DNA of 64,000 bases from Verrucomicrobiota bacterium (GCA_025457615.1 JALOTZ010000014.1:1-64000); one strand, 5' to 3'; positions 18,423 to 26,148 are shown, counted from the stretch's first letter. Translations and numbers: made by a program. Notes: generated from the letters alone by a model not told the origin.

Positions 18423-18556
18423 ATTCTCATTTTGGCCCGGAGCGCGGCCCGATGAGCTGCAGCGCCCCCGCCACGGAAGGCGGTTCTCAATCTTCCAGTG
18501 GCCTGATTCCAAGCGAAGCGGCTGCGGGTCGCGGACCCGCGCTCCAAAATGAGAAT
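18423..18556. repeat. MITE-like element, copy 2
   Basis: 134 bp with perfect terminal inverted repeats ATTCTCATTTTGG (18423-18435) and CCAAAATGAGAAT (18544-18556). The internal sequence is nearly the same as copy 1 at 11582-11716, including the CTTCCAGTGGCC segment and the GCGGGTCGCGGACCCGC hairpin near the right end. It sits between the decayed GT2/IS4 locus and parB. Confidence 0.84.
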
Positions 18557-18615
18557 GACTGGTTTCTTGGCGCTTCCCGTTGACAAGCCCTTGGACGTTT
18601 GGCCACTCTGCACGC

Positions 18616-19536
18616 ATGTCGAAGCCAGCCTTGGGTCGTGGACTGGGCGCGCTGTTGGGATCCTTGCCGGTCACTGCCAAGCCCGCCATGGATGTGGTGT
18701 CCCCGGTCACCTCCACGGAGACCGCACCCGTGGGGTTCGACGGCGAGCAAGTCCAGCAGGTTCCGTTGAGCCAGGTGCATCCCTGCCCCCTGCAACCGCG
18801 CAAACAATTCGCGGCGGAATCCCTGCAGGAACTGGCCGATTCCATCCGCGAAAACGGCATCGTCCAGCCCCTGATCGTGCGCCAGGGGGCGGCTGGATTG
18901 GAGTTGATCGCCGGGGAACGGCGCTGGCGCGCGGCCCAGATGGCGGCGTTGTCCACCGTGCCGGTGATTGTGCGCGAGGCCGACGACCGCGCGGTGCTGG
19001 AGCTGGCCCTCATCGAGAATCTTCAGCGCGAGAATCTCAATCCGATGGAGGAAGCCCAGGGCTACGCCCAGTTGGTGGGACAGTTCGAACTGACCCAGGA
19101 CGACGTGGCCAAGCGGGTGGGCAAGAGCCGGGCCGCCGTCGCCAACGCCCTGCGTCTGCTGCGGCTGGAGCCTTCGATCCAATCGCTGATTCGCGAGGGG
19201 CGGTTGTCGGTCGGGCACGCCAAGGTCATCCTGGGCCTCGCCGATCCGCTCCAGCAAGCGCAGGCGGCCGAACGCGTCGTCAAGGAAGCCCTCAACGTGC
19301 GGCAAACCGAGGGCTTGGTAGCGCGGCTGCAGAAACCCGCCGATCAGGCGCCGAAATCGCAGTTGCCTACCCGGACCGACGCCCACGTCGCCCACCTGGA
19401 AGGCCGCATCCGCGAGCGGGTGGGCACCAAGGTTCGTCTCAGCTACAAGGCCGGCAAAGGCAGCGTCGAGATCTCCTTCTTCAGTGACGACGAACTGGAG
19501 CGCCTCCTCCAACTGTTGGGCGTCCAGGCCGGCTGA
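18616..19536 (+). CDS. parB: ParB/Spo0J-family chromosome partitioning protein
   Basis: 306 residues from the ATG at 18616, starting with the typical LGRGLGALLG. The ParB N-terminal CTPase/clamp domain contains the GERRWRAA box (about residues 109-116) and ENLQRENLNPMEEA. A helix-turn-helix region (DDVAKRVGKSRAAVANALRLL) follows, then a C-terminal dimerisation tail. It should bind parS and spread to organise origin segregation. No parA gene is in the window and I did not find a clear parS palindrome nearby. An in-frame ATG at 18580 would add 12 atypical residues. The def gene follows after 10 bases. Confidence 0.95.
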   Translation: MSKPALGRGLGALLGSLPVTAKPAMDVVSPVTSTETAPVGFDGEQVQQVPLSQVHPCPLQPRKQFAAESLQELADSIRENGIVQPLIVRQGAAGLELIAGERRWRAAQMAALSTVPVIVREADDRAVLELALIENLQRENLNPMEEAQGYAQLVGQFELTQDDVAKRVGKSRAAVANALRLLRLEPSIQSLIREGRLSVGHAKVILGLADPLQQAQAAERVVKEALNVRQTEGLVARLQKPADQAPKSQLPTRTDAHVAHLEGRIRERVGTKVRLSYKAGKGSVEISFFSDDELERLLQLLGVQAG

Positions 19537-19546
19537 TCCGCGTTCC

Positions 19547-20128
19547 ATGGTCCTGCCTATCGTTTTCTACGGTCATCCGGTGCTGCGGGCCAAGGGCGCC
19601 CGGATCGAGAAGGTCACCCCGGACATCCAAGCCCTCATTCGAGACATGCTCGAAACCATGGAGGAAAACCACGGGGTCGGCCTGGCCGCGCAACAGGTGG
19701 GCAAGGCATTGCAGTTGACCGTGATCGATGTGCGGCCGGTGACGGACCGGCCATCGTGGGTGGAAATGGACGGACAACGTGTGGACCCGAACCGCCTGAT
19801 GCCGCTGGTGTTGATCAACCCCCAGATCACGCTCCTGGGCGAGTCCGAAACCGGGCCGGAAGGGTGTCTGAGCTTTCCGGAGCTGTTCGCGGAGATCGCC
19901 CGTCCGGAGAGTGTGGAGGTGAAAGCCACCAACGGCGAAGGAAAACCCCTGACGTTTCGCTGCGGCGGCCTGCTGGCCCGGGCAGTCCAGCATGAGGTGG
20001 ATCACCTCAACGGCATCCTGTTCATTGACCGGATGACGTCCAAGGACAAGCAGACGTTGCGGGACGAACTGGACGCGCTGCAAGCCGAGACCCGTGCCCG
20101 GTTGCCGCGGAGCGGGCCGGGTCAGTAA
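19547..20128 (+). CDS. def: Peptide deformylase
   Basis: 193 residues. It removes the N-formyl group from nascent proteins. All three conserved motifs are visible: GVGLAAQQVG (about 44-53), EGCLSFP (about 105-111, metal Cys) and QHEVDHLNG (about 149-157, the metal His residues and catalytic Glu). The ATG at 19547 is 10 bases after parB. The frame is open upstream but would then overlap parB. Its stop overlaps the convergent rpoN stop by 7 bases. The functional partner fmt is elsewhere in the window (43242). Confidence 0.96.
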   Translation: MVLPIVFYGHPVLRAKGARIEKVTPDIQALIRDMLETMEENHGVGLAAQQVGKALQLTVIDVRPVTDRPSWVEMDGQRVDPNRLMPLVLINPQITLLGESETGPEGCLSFPELFAEIARPESVEVKATNGEGKPLTFRCGGLLARAVQHEVDHLNGILFIDRMTSKDKQTLRDELDALQAETRARLPRSGPGQ

Positions 20129-21618
20129 ACCTTGCGCAGGTTCGAGGGCAGGATGTTCAGTTCGCTGCGATACTTCGCCACGGTGCGGCGCGCGATGACG
20201 ATGCCCTTCTCCTTGAGCATCTTCACGACCTCCTGATCCGAGAGGGGTTTCGCGGTGTTTTCCTTCGCGAAGATTTCCTGGATCATGTCCTTCACGCTGG
20301 TGTTCGAGAGGCCGGCGCCGTCCTCGGTGGAAATGCCCGCGGTGAAGAAGTACTTCATCTCGAACAACCCCTGCGGCGTCTGCATGTATTTGCCGGACAC
20401 CGCGCGGCTGACCGTGGTCTCATGGACGCCCACCACTTCGGCCACCTGGACCATGGTCAGGGGTTTCAAAGCCGACACGCCCCTTTCCATGAATTCACGT
20501 TGCCGTTTGACGATCTCCCGGGCGATGTTGGTGATCGTGCTCTGCCGCTGGTGCAGGCTCTTGATAAGGAACTTGCCCGCCCGGATCTTTTCCCGGATGT
20601 AATTCCGCACCTCGGGCTGATGGCGGCTGGTGGCCATGAGGTCCTTGTAGGTGTTGCTGATGCGCAGGTGGGGAATCTGCTCGTTGTTGGTGGTGATGAC
20701 GTAGTCCTCTCCCACCCGCTGGACGAACACCTCGGGCAGCACATACTGCTCGTCCTGCGGCGTGAAGGCCCGTCCGGGACGGGGTTCGAGCTTGCCGATG
20801 TTTTCGAGGGCGTCCTGCACCTCGTCCACCTCGGTGCCCGTGGCCCGCGCGATTTCGGGGATCCGGCGTTTGCCCAGCGCCTCCATGTGGTCGCGCACGA
20901 TGCGGTACTCGAGCGTGTCCTGCTCGCCCGCCCGCTCCAGTTGCAGCAGCAAACACTCGCGCAGGTCGCGGGCGCACACCCCGGGCGGTTCAAAGGTCTG
21001 GATCACCCGGATCACCTCCGCAACGGTCTCGACCGGAACCCCCGTGGACTGCGACATCTCCTCGACCGTATCCTTCAAGTAGCCCGTGTCATCAATGTTG
21101 CCGATGATCAACTCGGCCACACCCCAGAGGCGCTCGGGCAGTTCGGAATTCCGCACCTGCTCCATCAGCGTCTCCTGCAGGGAGGTGGAAGCCACCAGCG
21201 AGTCGAACATGAACTGGCGCTTCTCCTCGTCCTCGGCGCTGGCCCGCATGGGAAGGTTGGTCTGCGCAAAATGATCCCGCCATTCCTGGTCCAACTGCGC
21301 CAGCTTCTCGAACTCCGCGTCAAAGTCGTCCACCGGCTCCGGCGTTTCGGGACTCGAGGTGCTGTCGAAGTTCAAATCCGCGGGTGGCTCGCTGGGGTCT
21401 GCCGCTTCGGTCGTCCGGCTGTCCCCCTCGCCGTCCTCCCGCAGCTCTTGGTCGGTGGCTTCAGTCTCTTCGAGCACGGGATTCTGCTGCAGCTCCTGCT
21501 CGATCAGCGCCTTGAGTTCGAGGGTGGGCGCCTGCAGCAAAGCCAGCGACTGTTGCAACTGCGGCGCGAGCACCAGACTCTGCGTCAGGCGCGTCTGTAA
21601 TGAAAGCCCTTGCGACAT
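20122..21618 (-). CDS. rpoN: RNA polymerase sigma-54 factor
   Basis: 498 residues. The N-terminal Gln/Leu-rich activator-interacting region (LQTRLTQSLVLAPQLQQSL) is followed by an acidic region II (about 60-110), the core-binding domain, the HTH (MVQVAEVVGVHETTVSRAV) and the RpoN box ARRTVAKYRSELNI near the C-terminus. It recognises -24/-12 promoters and depends on AAA+ activators. One such activator gene (24211-25620) and several candidate -24/-12 sites lie within 5 kb, which suggests a local regulatory link. Confidence 0.97.
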   Translation of the reverse strand: MSQGLSLQTRLTQSLVLAPQLQQSLALLQAPTLELKALIEQELQQNPVLEETEATDQELREDGEGDSRTTEAADPSEPPADLNFDSTSSPETPEPVDDFDAEFEKLAQLDQEWRDHFAQTNLPMRASAEDEEKRQFMFDSLVASTSLQETLMEQVRNSELPERLWGVAELIIGNIDDTGYLKDTVEEMSQSTGVPVETVAEVIRVIQTFEPPGVCARDLRECLLLQLERAGEQDTLEYRIVRDHMEALGKRRIPEIARATGTEVDEVQDALENIGKLEPRPGRAFTPQDEQYVLPEVFVQRVGEDYVITTNNEQIPHLRISNTYKDLMATSRHQPEVRNYIREKIRAGKFLIKSLHQRQSTITNIAREIVKRQREFMERGVSALKPLTMVQVAEVVGVHETTVSRAVSGKYMQTPQGLFEMKYFFTAGISTEDGAGLSNTSVKDMIQEIFAKENTAKPLSDQEVVKMLKEKGIVIARRTVAKYRSELNILPSNLRKVY

Positions 21619-21660
21619 GCCCCGACTCTACGGGGACAGCCCCCAGCATCAAGCACAAAC

Positions 21661-21675
21661 TGGCACGACATTCGC
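21661..21675 (+). promoter_or_regulatory. Possible orphan sigma-54 site
   Basis: TGGCACGACATTCGC has the GG-N10-GC spacing and differs from the -24/-12 consensus TGGCACG-N4-TTGC at one base. It points away from rpoN, into a 140-bp stretch with no gene but with small hairpins (CAGCTTCCGTCAAGCTG and ACCGGGTCTCCCGGT). It may be coincidental. Confidence 0.3.
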
Positions 21676-21818
21676 TTCACCTCGGAAACAGCTCCACCCG
21701 TGCAGCTTCCGTCAAGCTGCAGAACCCCTCAACCGGGTCTCCCGGTCACCGACCGGTTCTCGTCGGCGGCTTGCACCACAGCTCTGCCTTCCGCCAAGGG
21801 GTCATTCGTTGTTGTGTC

Positions 21819-22487
21819 TCATGTTCGCCTGTTTGCATCTTCAGCGCGCTTTGTCGGCGACGACGCGACCACGATTTCCTGGTTGCAGCCCTTGAATCGT
21901 CGGGTCCTCCAGCCCCGCTGGCGCAGCAAGCGCTGGAACTCCACCAGGCCCTTCTCCAGGCGGGGATGCGTCCCCCCTTCCAACCGGTGAATCCGATCGA
22001 AGATCTGGAAGCCGCGCGGCGACAAATCGCTCAGGACAAGTTTCCCGCCCGGCTTCACCACCCGCAGCATCTCCCGGAACACCCGGATCGGGTGTTCGAG
22101 ATGGTGAAAGGTGTTCACGCTGACCACGGTGTCGAAACTGGCTTTGGGCCAGGGCAGGTGCCCGGCGTCGTGGGTGACGAATCGAATACGCCGGCCGGAC
22201 CGCGTTTGGCGCACGTGGAGTCTGGCCGCGCGCTGCTGTTTGGCGTCCACGTCCAGCGTGGTGATACAATCCACGCGCTTCGCCATCGCGGCGAGGAAAC
22301 GGCCTTTGCCGGTGCCGATTTCGAGCACGTGTCCGGGCAACGGCAGAACTTTGGCGAGGATGAACCGGAGGCTGGCTGCCGAATCGTAGCCAAAGCGGCG
22401 AAACAGCGCCTCACGCTCCTTCATCGAGCGGTGATTCCGACGGCTTGCGATGCTTGGTTTGTTCATGTTCATGGCTTTCAAAATCAT
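21819..22487 (-). CDS. Class I SAM-dependent methyltransferase
   Basis: 222 residues with a Rossmann-fold SAM-binding core: motif I VLEIGTGKGRFLAAMA (about 53-68), an acidic end to strand 2 (LDVDAK), a motif around HDAGHLPWPKASFDTVVSV and the post-I HHLEHPIRVFREMLRVVKPGGKL. This is the Methyltransf_11/UbiE-like type, and the substrate cannot be inferred. Alternative starts exist at 22466 and 22424. It lies downstream of a NifX-like gene and a broken small gene on the same strand and may share their sigma-54 promoter at 23386. Confidence 0.88.
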   Translation of the reverse strand: MILKAMNMNKPSIASRRNHRSMKEREALFRRFGYDSAASLRFILAKVLPLPGHVLEIGTGKGRFLAAMAKRVDCITTLDVDAKQQRAARLHVRQTRSGRRIRFVTHDAGHLPWPKASFDTVVSVNTFHHLEHPIRVFREMLRVVKPGGKLVLSDLSPRGFQIFDRIHRLEGGTHPRLEKGLVEFQRLLRQRGWRTRRFKGCNQEIVVASSPTKRAEDANRRT

Positions 22488-22507
22488 GACCGAGGCGTGT
22501 CAACGGC

Positions 22508-22735
22508 TCAATGCCGCCGTTTGGGGCGCGATTCCTGTTTGCATTCCTCCACCAGCTCTGCTGGCAACGCCAGCAGGCAATGCCGGCACTGGGCCTCCTG
22601 TGTTGCCAGATCAAGCAGTGCATTTCTGCGGCGATATCGCGCAGGTTGTCACCGGTCAACCGGTTGGCAGACCCCGCGGAGAGAGCTGTCCGGATACAGC
22701 ACCAGGCTCAACCGCTGAATGGGCGACAGGCTCAT
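22508..22735 (-). pseudogene. Small ORF interrupted by an in-frame TGA
   Basis: Reading from an ATG at 22735, preceded by GAGG about 8 bases upstream, the frame gives MSLSPIQRLSLVLYPDSS and continues for 28 codons to TGA at 22649-22651. After the stop the same frame continues for 46 codons of gene-like sequence (LLDLATQEAQCRHCLLALPA, then ELVEECKQESRPKRRH) to a TGA at 22508-22510. The simplest reading is a gene of about 75 codons with a nonsense mutation. Function unknown. The adjoining 22736-22949 shows no clear gene in any frame. Confidence 0.4.
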
Positions 22736-22949
22736 CGCGACCTCGTCAGTGCTTCAAATAGCGGTCACGAGCGGCCCCATCGCCCTGCTGCGACCCGTCT
22801 CGCCGACCATCCGCCCCGCCGAAGGCCGGAAGCACAGGCCGAGCGCGTTGCCCGCCCGGCAATCCTCCGAGGCGAAACCAGTGGAGCCGACCGTTGTCGC
22901 ATCGGCGGGCTTGATGGACGAAGACGCTGTTCATCTCGCGATTTCCTGT

Positions 22950-23372
22950 TCATGTCGCTTTGCCAGTTGTCCTGCCGCGGGCGACTTCGGTCCGGGAGGG
23001 CCGCCGCCTATGGACGCACCCGCCGGCCCAGTGATGGCACCAGCATCCGGGCATCCGGAATTCCTCGCGATCCAGTTGACCACAACACGACGCCTTCAAA
23101 ATCGCGTCCACCGGCCCGCACAAGTGAGGTCGGACGCCGATCCCGTGTCGTTCCAACGCGCGATGCAGAACTTCGGAAAGCGCGGCACAGCAGAGCAGAT
23201 CCACGCGCAGTTCCGTCATGCTCTGCGCCAACCCCTCGGGCGGCAGTGGATGGAGCAGAACCTCCTTCCGGCATACTTCCCGGCCGCGCCGCCGGGTAAC
23301 CACCAGCAGCCGCGTCGCCGTATCGAGGACTGGCGAAACACGTTCCTTCATCACTGGGATGGCAATCGTCAC
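22950..23372 (-). CDS. NifB/NifX-family metal-cluster-binding protein
   Basis: About 140 residues from a GTG at 23372, chosen because VTIAIPVMKERVSPVLDTA aligns with the usual MKIAIPVxxxRVSPVFD start. This is the dinitrogenase iron-molybdenum cofactor biosynthesis domain. No nitrogenase genes are nearby, so a role like that of the orange-protein (ORP) or other small Fe/Mo-cluster carriers is more likely. The C-terminal part is Cys- and His-rich (SCCGQLDREEFRMPGCWCHH). A strong -24/-12 sequence ends 13 bases before the GTG, so the transcript would be almost leaderless. Confidence 0.82.
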   Translation of the reverse strand: MTIAIPVMKERVSPVLDTATRLLVVTRRRGREVCRKEVLLHPLPPEGLAQSMTELRVDLLCCAALSEVLHRALERHGIGVRPHLCGPVDAILKASCCGQLDREEFRMPGCWCHHWAGGCVHRRRPSRTEVARGRTTGKAT

Positions 23373-23385
23373 AAGGGCCAGTGGG

Positions 23386-23400
23386 GCAACGCGCGTGCCA
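23386..23400 (-). promoter_or_regulatory. Sigma-54 promoter upstream of NifX-like gene
   Basis: On the minus strand the sequence reads TGGCACGCGCGTTGC, a full match to the -24/-12 consensus (TGGCACG-N4-TTGC). Thirteen bases separate its final C from the GTG start at 23372. With usual sigma-54 geometry, transcription would begin one or two bases before the start codon. Confidence 0.75.
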
Positions 23401-23576
23401 GCCCGGCGCGGGAGCGGGGACCCGGCCCGTTTCCGCCGGTTACAATGGGGCAGGTTGGCGTTCAGCCCAGGCACGGCTCGCTGACCGTGGCGGAATGAGA
23501 GGCCCAGGAATCCGGAACGTGGCAGAACGCCACGGTCTCGATGCGCAGGGGATGCTCTTTCTCCTGAAACAACGCT

Positions 23577-23608
23577 TGGTGTTCGGTGTTCAGCGTTCAG
23601 TGTTGCGG
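23577..23608. repeat. Short GTTCAGT-type microrepeat
   Basis: Tandem degenerate heptamers of the form GTGTTCG/GTGTTCA/GCGTTCA/GTGTTGC. A related stretch is at about 59925-59955. It sits in the 333-bp divergent gap between the two NifX-like genes, which apart from the two promoter candidates and a small CGTGGC-AGAA-CGCCACG hairpin (about 23518-23535) holds nothing recognisable. Confidence 0.5.
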
Positions 23609-23677
23609 CTCACTGCGTGGATATTCTCGCCCAACCCCGCCACCCGGAACAGCCCCTGCTGAGGGAGCGCCGTGGCC

Positions 23678-23692
23678 AGGTCGGACACTGGC
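23678..23692 (+). promoter_or_regulatory. Possible sigma-54 promoter upstream of second NifX-like gene
   Basis: AGGTCGGACACTGGC keeps the invariant GG-N10-GC but matches the rest of the consensus poorly. It is taken seriously because its final C lies exactly 13 bases before the ATG at 23706, the same spacing as the two stronger sites at 23386-23400 and 25680-25694. Confidence 0.45.
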
Positions 23693-23705
23693 CCGCCAAC
23701 ACATT

Positions 23706-24137
23706 ATGAGAATCTGCATTCCCACCCTCGACGACCGCGGCTTGGACAGCCTGCCGCACATGCACTTTGGCTCAGCGCCCTGCTTCGTGCTGCACGATCT
23801 GGCGCGCGCTGAAACCAAGGTCATCCGCAATCGCAACGAACACCACGCCCATGGCCACTGCCATCCGCTCAAGGCGTTGGCGGGCGAAGCGGTGGACGCG
23901 GTGCTGGTGGGGGGGATTGGCGCGCGCGCGCTGGCCCGGCTGTCAGCCGCGGGCATCCAGGTCTTCCAGGCCCAAGAGCGCACAGTCCGGGAAAACCTCG
24001 AGGCGTTTCAACAAGGTCGGTTGGCCGCGTTCACCCCCGCGCTTGCCTGCCAAGGACACGGTCATTCACACGAGCACGACCATGAAGGCGGGCACCAGCC
24101 TGCCGATCCCCACCTGCTCCGCCGTCGAGATGAATGA
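23706..24137 (+). CDS. NifB/NifX-family metal-cluster-binding protein, His-rich tail
   Basis: 143 residues from the ATG at 23706. The NifX-like fold is recognisable from MRICIPTLDDRGLDSLPHMH through GEAVDAVLVGGIGARALARL to the AGIQVFQA strand. Two His-rich segments (NEHHAHGHCH near 55 and GHGHSHEHDHEGGHQ near 120) suggest metal loading. It is divergent from the other NifX-like gene and convergent with the sigma-54 activator, with a strong hairpin between. It may act as a metallocofactor carrier. A link to nitrogen fixation is not supported by the neighbourhood. Confidence 0.87.
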   Translation: MRICIPTLDDRGLDSLPHMHFGSAPCFVLHDLARAETKVIRNRNEHHAHGHCHPLKALAGEAVDAVLVGGIGARALARLSAAGIQVFQAQERTVRENLEAFQQGRLAAFTPALACQGHGHSHEHDHEGGHQPADPHLLRRRDE

Positions 24138-24154
24138 GGGCGGTGGAGTGCTGG

Positions 24155-24191
24155 AGTGTTGGAGTATTGGGATTTTCAATACTCCAACACT
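24155..24191. terminator. Bidirectional hairpin between convergent genes
   Basis: A perfect 15-bp stem, AGTGTTGGAGTATTG at 24155-24169 and its complement at 24177-24191, with a 7-base loop (GGATTTT). It lies 17 bases after the NifX-like stop and 19 bases after the activator stop on the other strand. The left arm is part of a TGGAGTGCTGGAGTGTTGG heptad-like microrepeat. Confidence 0.65.
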
Positions 24192-24210
24192 TCAATGCCC
24201 CATCACTTCC

Positions 24211-25620
24211 TCACTCCCCCGTCCGCCCCCGACCCACCGGCGCCACTTTGAGGCCCAATGCCTTGATCCGGCGGAACAGGGTGCTCGGAGCGATTCCCAG
24301 CGCCTTGGCCGCGCGGGCCCGGTTTCCGTCATGGCGCTGGAGTGCGTCCTTGATCAACAGCGCCTCGGCACGCGCCAAGGTCAACCCCTCCGACGAGAGC
24401 GGGGATCGTCCGGTCCCCGCCTGGAGTTGGGGGGGCAGGTGCTGCGCCTCGATCAAAGGGCCGCGGCAGAGGACGAAGGCGTGCTCGATGATGTTCTCCA
24501 ATTCCCGCACGTTGCCGGGAAAATCATGCGCCATCAGCCGCTCCAAAACCGCATCCGAGACCCCGGCGATATCCCGTCCCTGCAGCCGGTTGAAGCGCGC
24601 CACCGCATGCTCGATGAGCAAGGGAATGTCCTCCCGCCGTTCGCGCAAGGCCGGCAGTTCGATGCCCACCACGTGAACGCGATAATACAGGTCCTGGCGG
24701 AATTTCCCCTGCTCCACCAACGTGGCGAGCGGCTTGTTGGATGCGGCGATCACGCGCACGTCGCAGCGGACGGACTGCACACCGCCGAGGGGTTCATAGA
24801 CCCGCTCTTGCAGCACGCGCAGCAGTCGCGTCTGCATGGCCGGCGAAATATCCCCGATTTCATCGAGGAAGATGGTTCCTCCCTCCGCCAGGGCGAAGCG
24901 GCCGGGCTTGTCCTTGCGCGCGTCGGTGAACGCCCCGGCCTTGTAACCGAACAGTTCGCTCTCCAAAAGCGTGTCCGGCAGCGCCCCACAGTTGAGGGCC
25001 ACAAATCGCTTGTCCTTCCGGCGGGAGAGCTGATGGATGGCGCGGGCGAACACCTCCTTGCCGGTGCCGCTGGGCCCCTCGATCAGCACCGTGCTGTCGC
25101 TTTCGGCGACGGGCGGCAGCAGGTCAAACAGACGCCGCATCGCCGCACTGCGTCCAATGATGTCGGAAAAGGAATCCTGTTCAGCCGCCTGCCGCCGCAA
25201 CTCCTCGACCAAGCGCAGATCGCGAAAACTCTCCACCCCGCCCACAATGCGGCCCCGCGCATCCCGGAGCGCGCCGGTGGAGATGCTGATGGGGATGCGT
25301 TCACCCTTGGCGTTGACGATATAAACCACCTTGTTGGTCACCGGGCGATGCGTAGCCAGGGTTTGGCGCAGGGCGCACGCACTCTCGCAGATGGAAGCGC
25401 GAAACACCTCGCAACACGGCTGACCCAGCGCCTTGTGGCGGGGAATGCCGGTAATCTGTTCAGCCGCTCGATTGAAGAAGGTGATCCGCCAGTCGGTGTC
25501 CACCACGAACACTCCGTCCGGGAACGAATCGAGCAACTGGTTCTGGATCTCGTCCTGCATAAAACCAGGAAGGGCCTGCCACCCCTTCGACAAGCCATCA
25601 TCCGATGAGGACGCGCCCAT
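24211..25620 (-). CDS. Sigma-54-dependent activator, PAS-AAA+-Fis
   Basis: 469 residues from the ATG at 25620; longer in-frame starts would run into the divergent thioesterase. An N-terminal PAS domain (LLDSFPDGVFVVDTDWRI, about 22-140) carries a Cys cluster (CCEVFRASICESACAL) that could sense redox or bind a metal cluster. The AAA+ domain has Walker A GPSGTGKE, FGYKAGAFTDA (a GAFTDA version of the sigma-54 contact loop), Walker B GGTIFLDEIGD and the R-finger region. A Fis-type HTH (GNRARAAKALGIAPSTLFRRI) ends the protein. It probably activates the flanking -24/-12 promoters. Confidence 0.94.
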   Translation of the reverse strand: MGASSSDDGLSKGWQALPGFMQDEIQNQLLDSFPDGVFVVDTDWRITFFNRAAEQITGIPRHKALGQPCCEVFRASICESACALRQTLATHRPVTNKVVYIVNAKGERIPISISTGALRDARGRIVGGVESFRDLRLVEELRRQAAEQDSFSDIIGRSAAMRRLFDLLPPVAESDSTVLIEGPSGTGKEVFARAIHQLSRRKDKRFVALNCGALPDTLLESELFGYKAGAFTDARKDKPGRFALAEGGTIFLDEIGDISPAMQTRLLRVLQERVYEPLGGVQSVRCDVRVIAASNKPLATLVEQGKFRQDLYYRVHVVGIELPALRERREDIPLLIEHAVARFNRLQGRDIAGVSDAVLERLMAHDFPGNVRELENIIEHAFVLCRGPLIEAQHLPPQLQAGTGRSPLSSEGLTLARAEALLIKDALQRHDGNRARAAKALGIAPSTLFRRIKALGLKVAPVGRGRTGE

Positions 25621-25679
25621 GGCAATGCCAGGGTGTGCCGCCTTCGCGGCGGACGCCACGGTGTCCACCTCGCGACCGC

Positions 25680-25694
25680 TGGCACCGGTGCTGC
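25680..25694 (+). promoter_or_regulatory. Sigma-54 promoter upstream of thioesterase/MBL pair
   Basis: TGGCACCGGTGCTGC keeps the full -24 box TGGCAC, the GG-N10-GC spacing and a CTGC -12 box. Thirteen bases separate it from the ATG at 25708, as at the other two sites. It lies in the 87-bp gap divergent from the activator gene. Confidence 0.65.
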
Positions 25695-25707
25695 TGGGCA
25701 GTCGTTC

Positions 25708-26148
25708 ATGGCTGAACCCTTCCCAATGGCTCCCGCACCCGGGCAACTCGCCCAAACCCAAGGTGAAGCGCACCCTTATTGTTTTGTCTGCAGCGGATCC
25801 AATCCCATGGGGCTCGCTCTGCGTTGCCAACTGCAACCCGATGGGGCGGTCCGCGGCACCTTCCTGGGCCACTGCGCGGTGGAAGGGTACCCGGGTTGGC
25901 TCCATGGCGGTGTGATTGCCGCGCTGCTGGATGGCGCGATGACGAACTGCCTGTTCGCGCACGGCATCCGGGCGTTGACCGCCGAGCTGCAGGTGCGTTA
26001 CCTCGCCCCCGTGTGCTCGACGGAACCATCGGAGGTGCGCGCCTGGCTGGAATCCTCACGCCACGGAGTGTTCCAACTCCGGGCAGAACTGAAGCAGGGG
26101 GACCACATCAAGGTCCGAGCCGGCAGCAAGTTTATGTCCCATGCCTGA
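25708..26148 (+). CDS. PaaI-type hotdog-fold thioesterase
   Basis: 146 residues from the ATG at 25708 (25726 is an alternative). The N-terminal PYCFVCSGSNPMGLAL and the HGGVIAALLDGAMTNC helix are typical of the PaaI/YigI-like acyl-CoA thioesterase family. The His-Gly-Gly and the Asp on the central helix fit catalytic positions. Its end overlaps the MBL-fold gene by 8 bases, so the two are translationally coupled. The -24/-12 site upstream makes it a likely target of the adjacent activator. The acyl substrate is unknown. Confidence 0.86.
   Translation: MAEPFPMAPAPGQLAQTQGEAHPYCFVCSGSNPMGLALRCQLQPDGAVRGTFLGHCAVEGYPGWLHGGVIAALLDGAMTNCLFAHGIRALTAELQVRYLAPVCSTEPSEVRAWLESSRHGVFQLRAELKQGDHIKVRAGSKFMSHA

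Noticed and set aside
22649-22651. Selenocysteine at the in-frame TGA
   Set aside because: No SECIS-like hairpin was noticed just after the codon, no selenocysteine machinery gene is in the window, and the neighbourhood looks partly degenerate.
22411-22659. 82-codon minus-strand frame at the start of the methyltransferase
   Set aside because: Overlaps the methyltransferase 5' end and the better alternative frame (22508-22735); its own sequence has no recognisable pattern.
23767-25608. 613-codon plus-strand frame opposite the sigma-54 activator
   Set aside because: The minus strand encodes a complete PAS-AAA-Fis protein; this frame starts in an alternative frame of the NifX-like gene.
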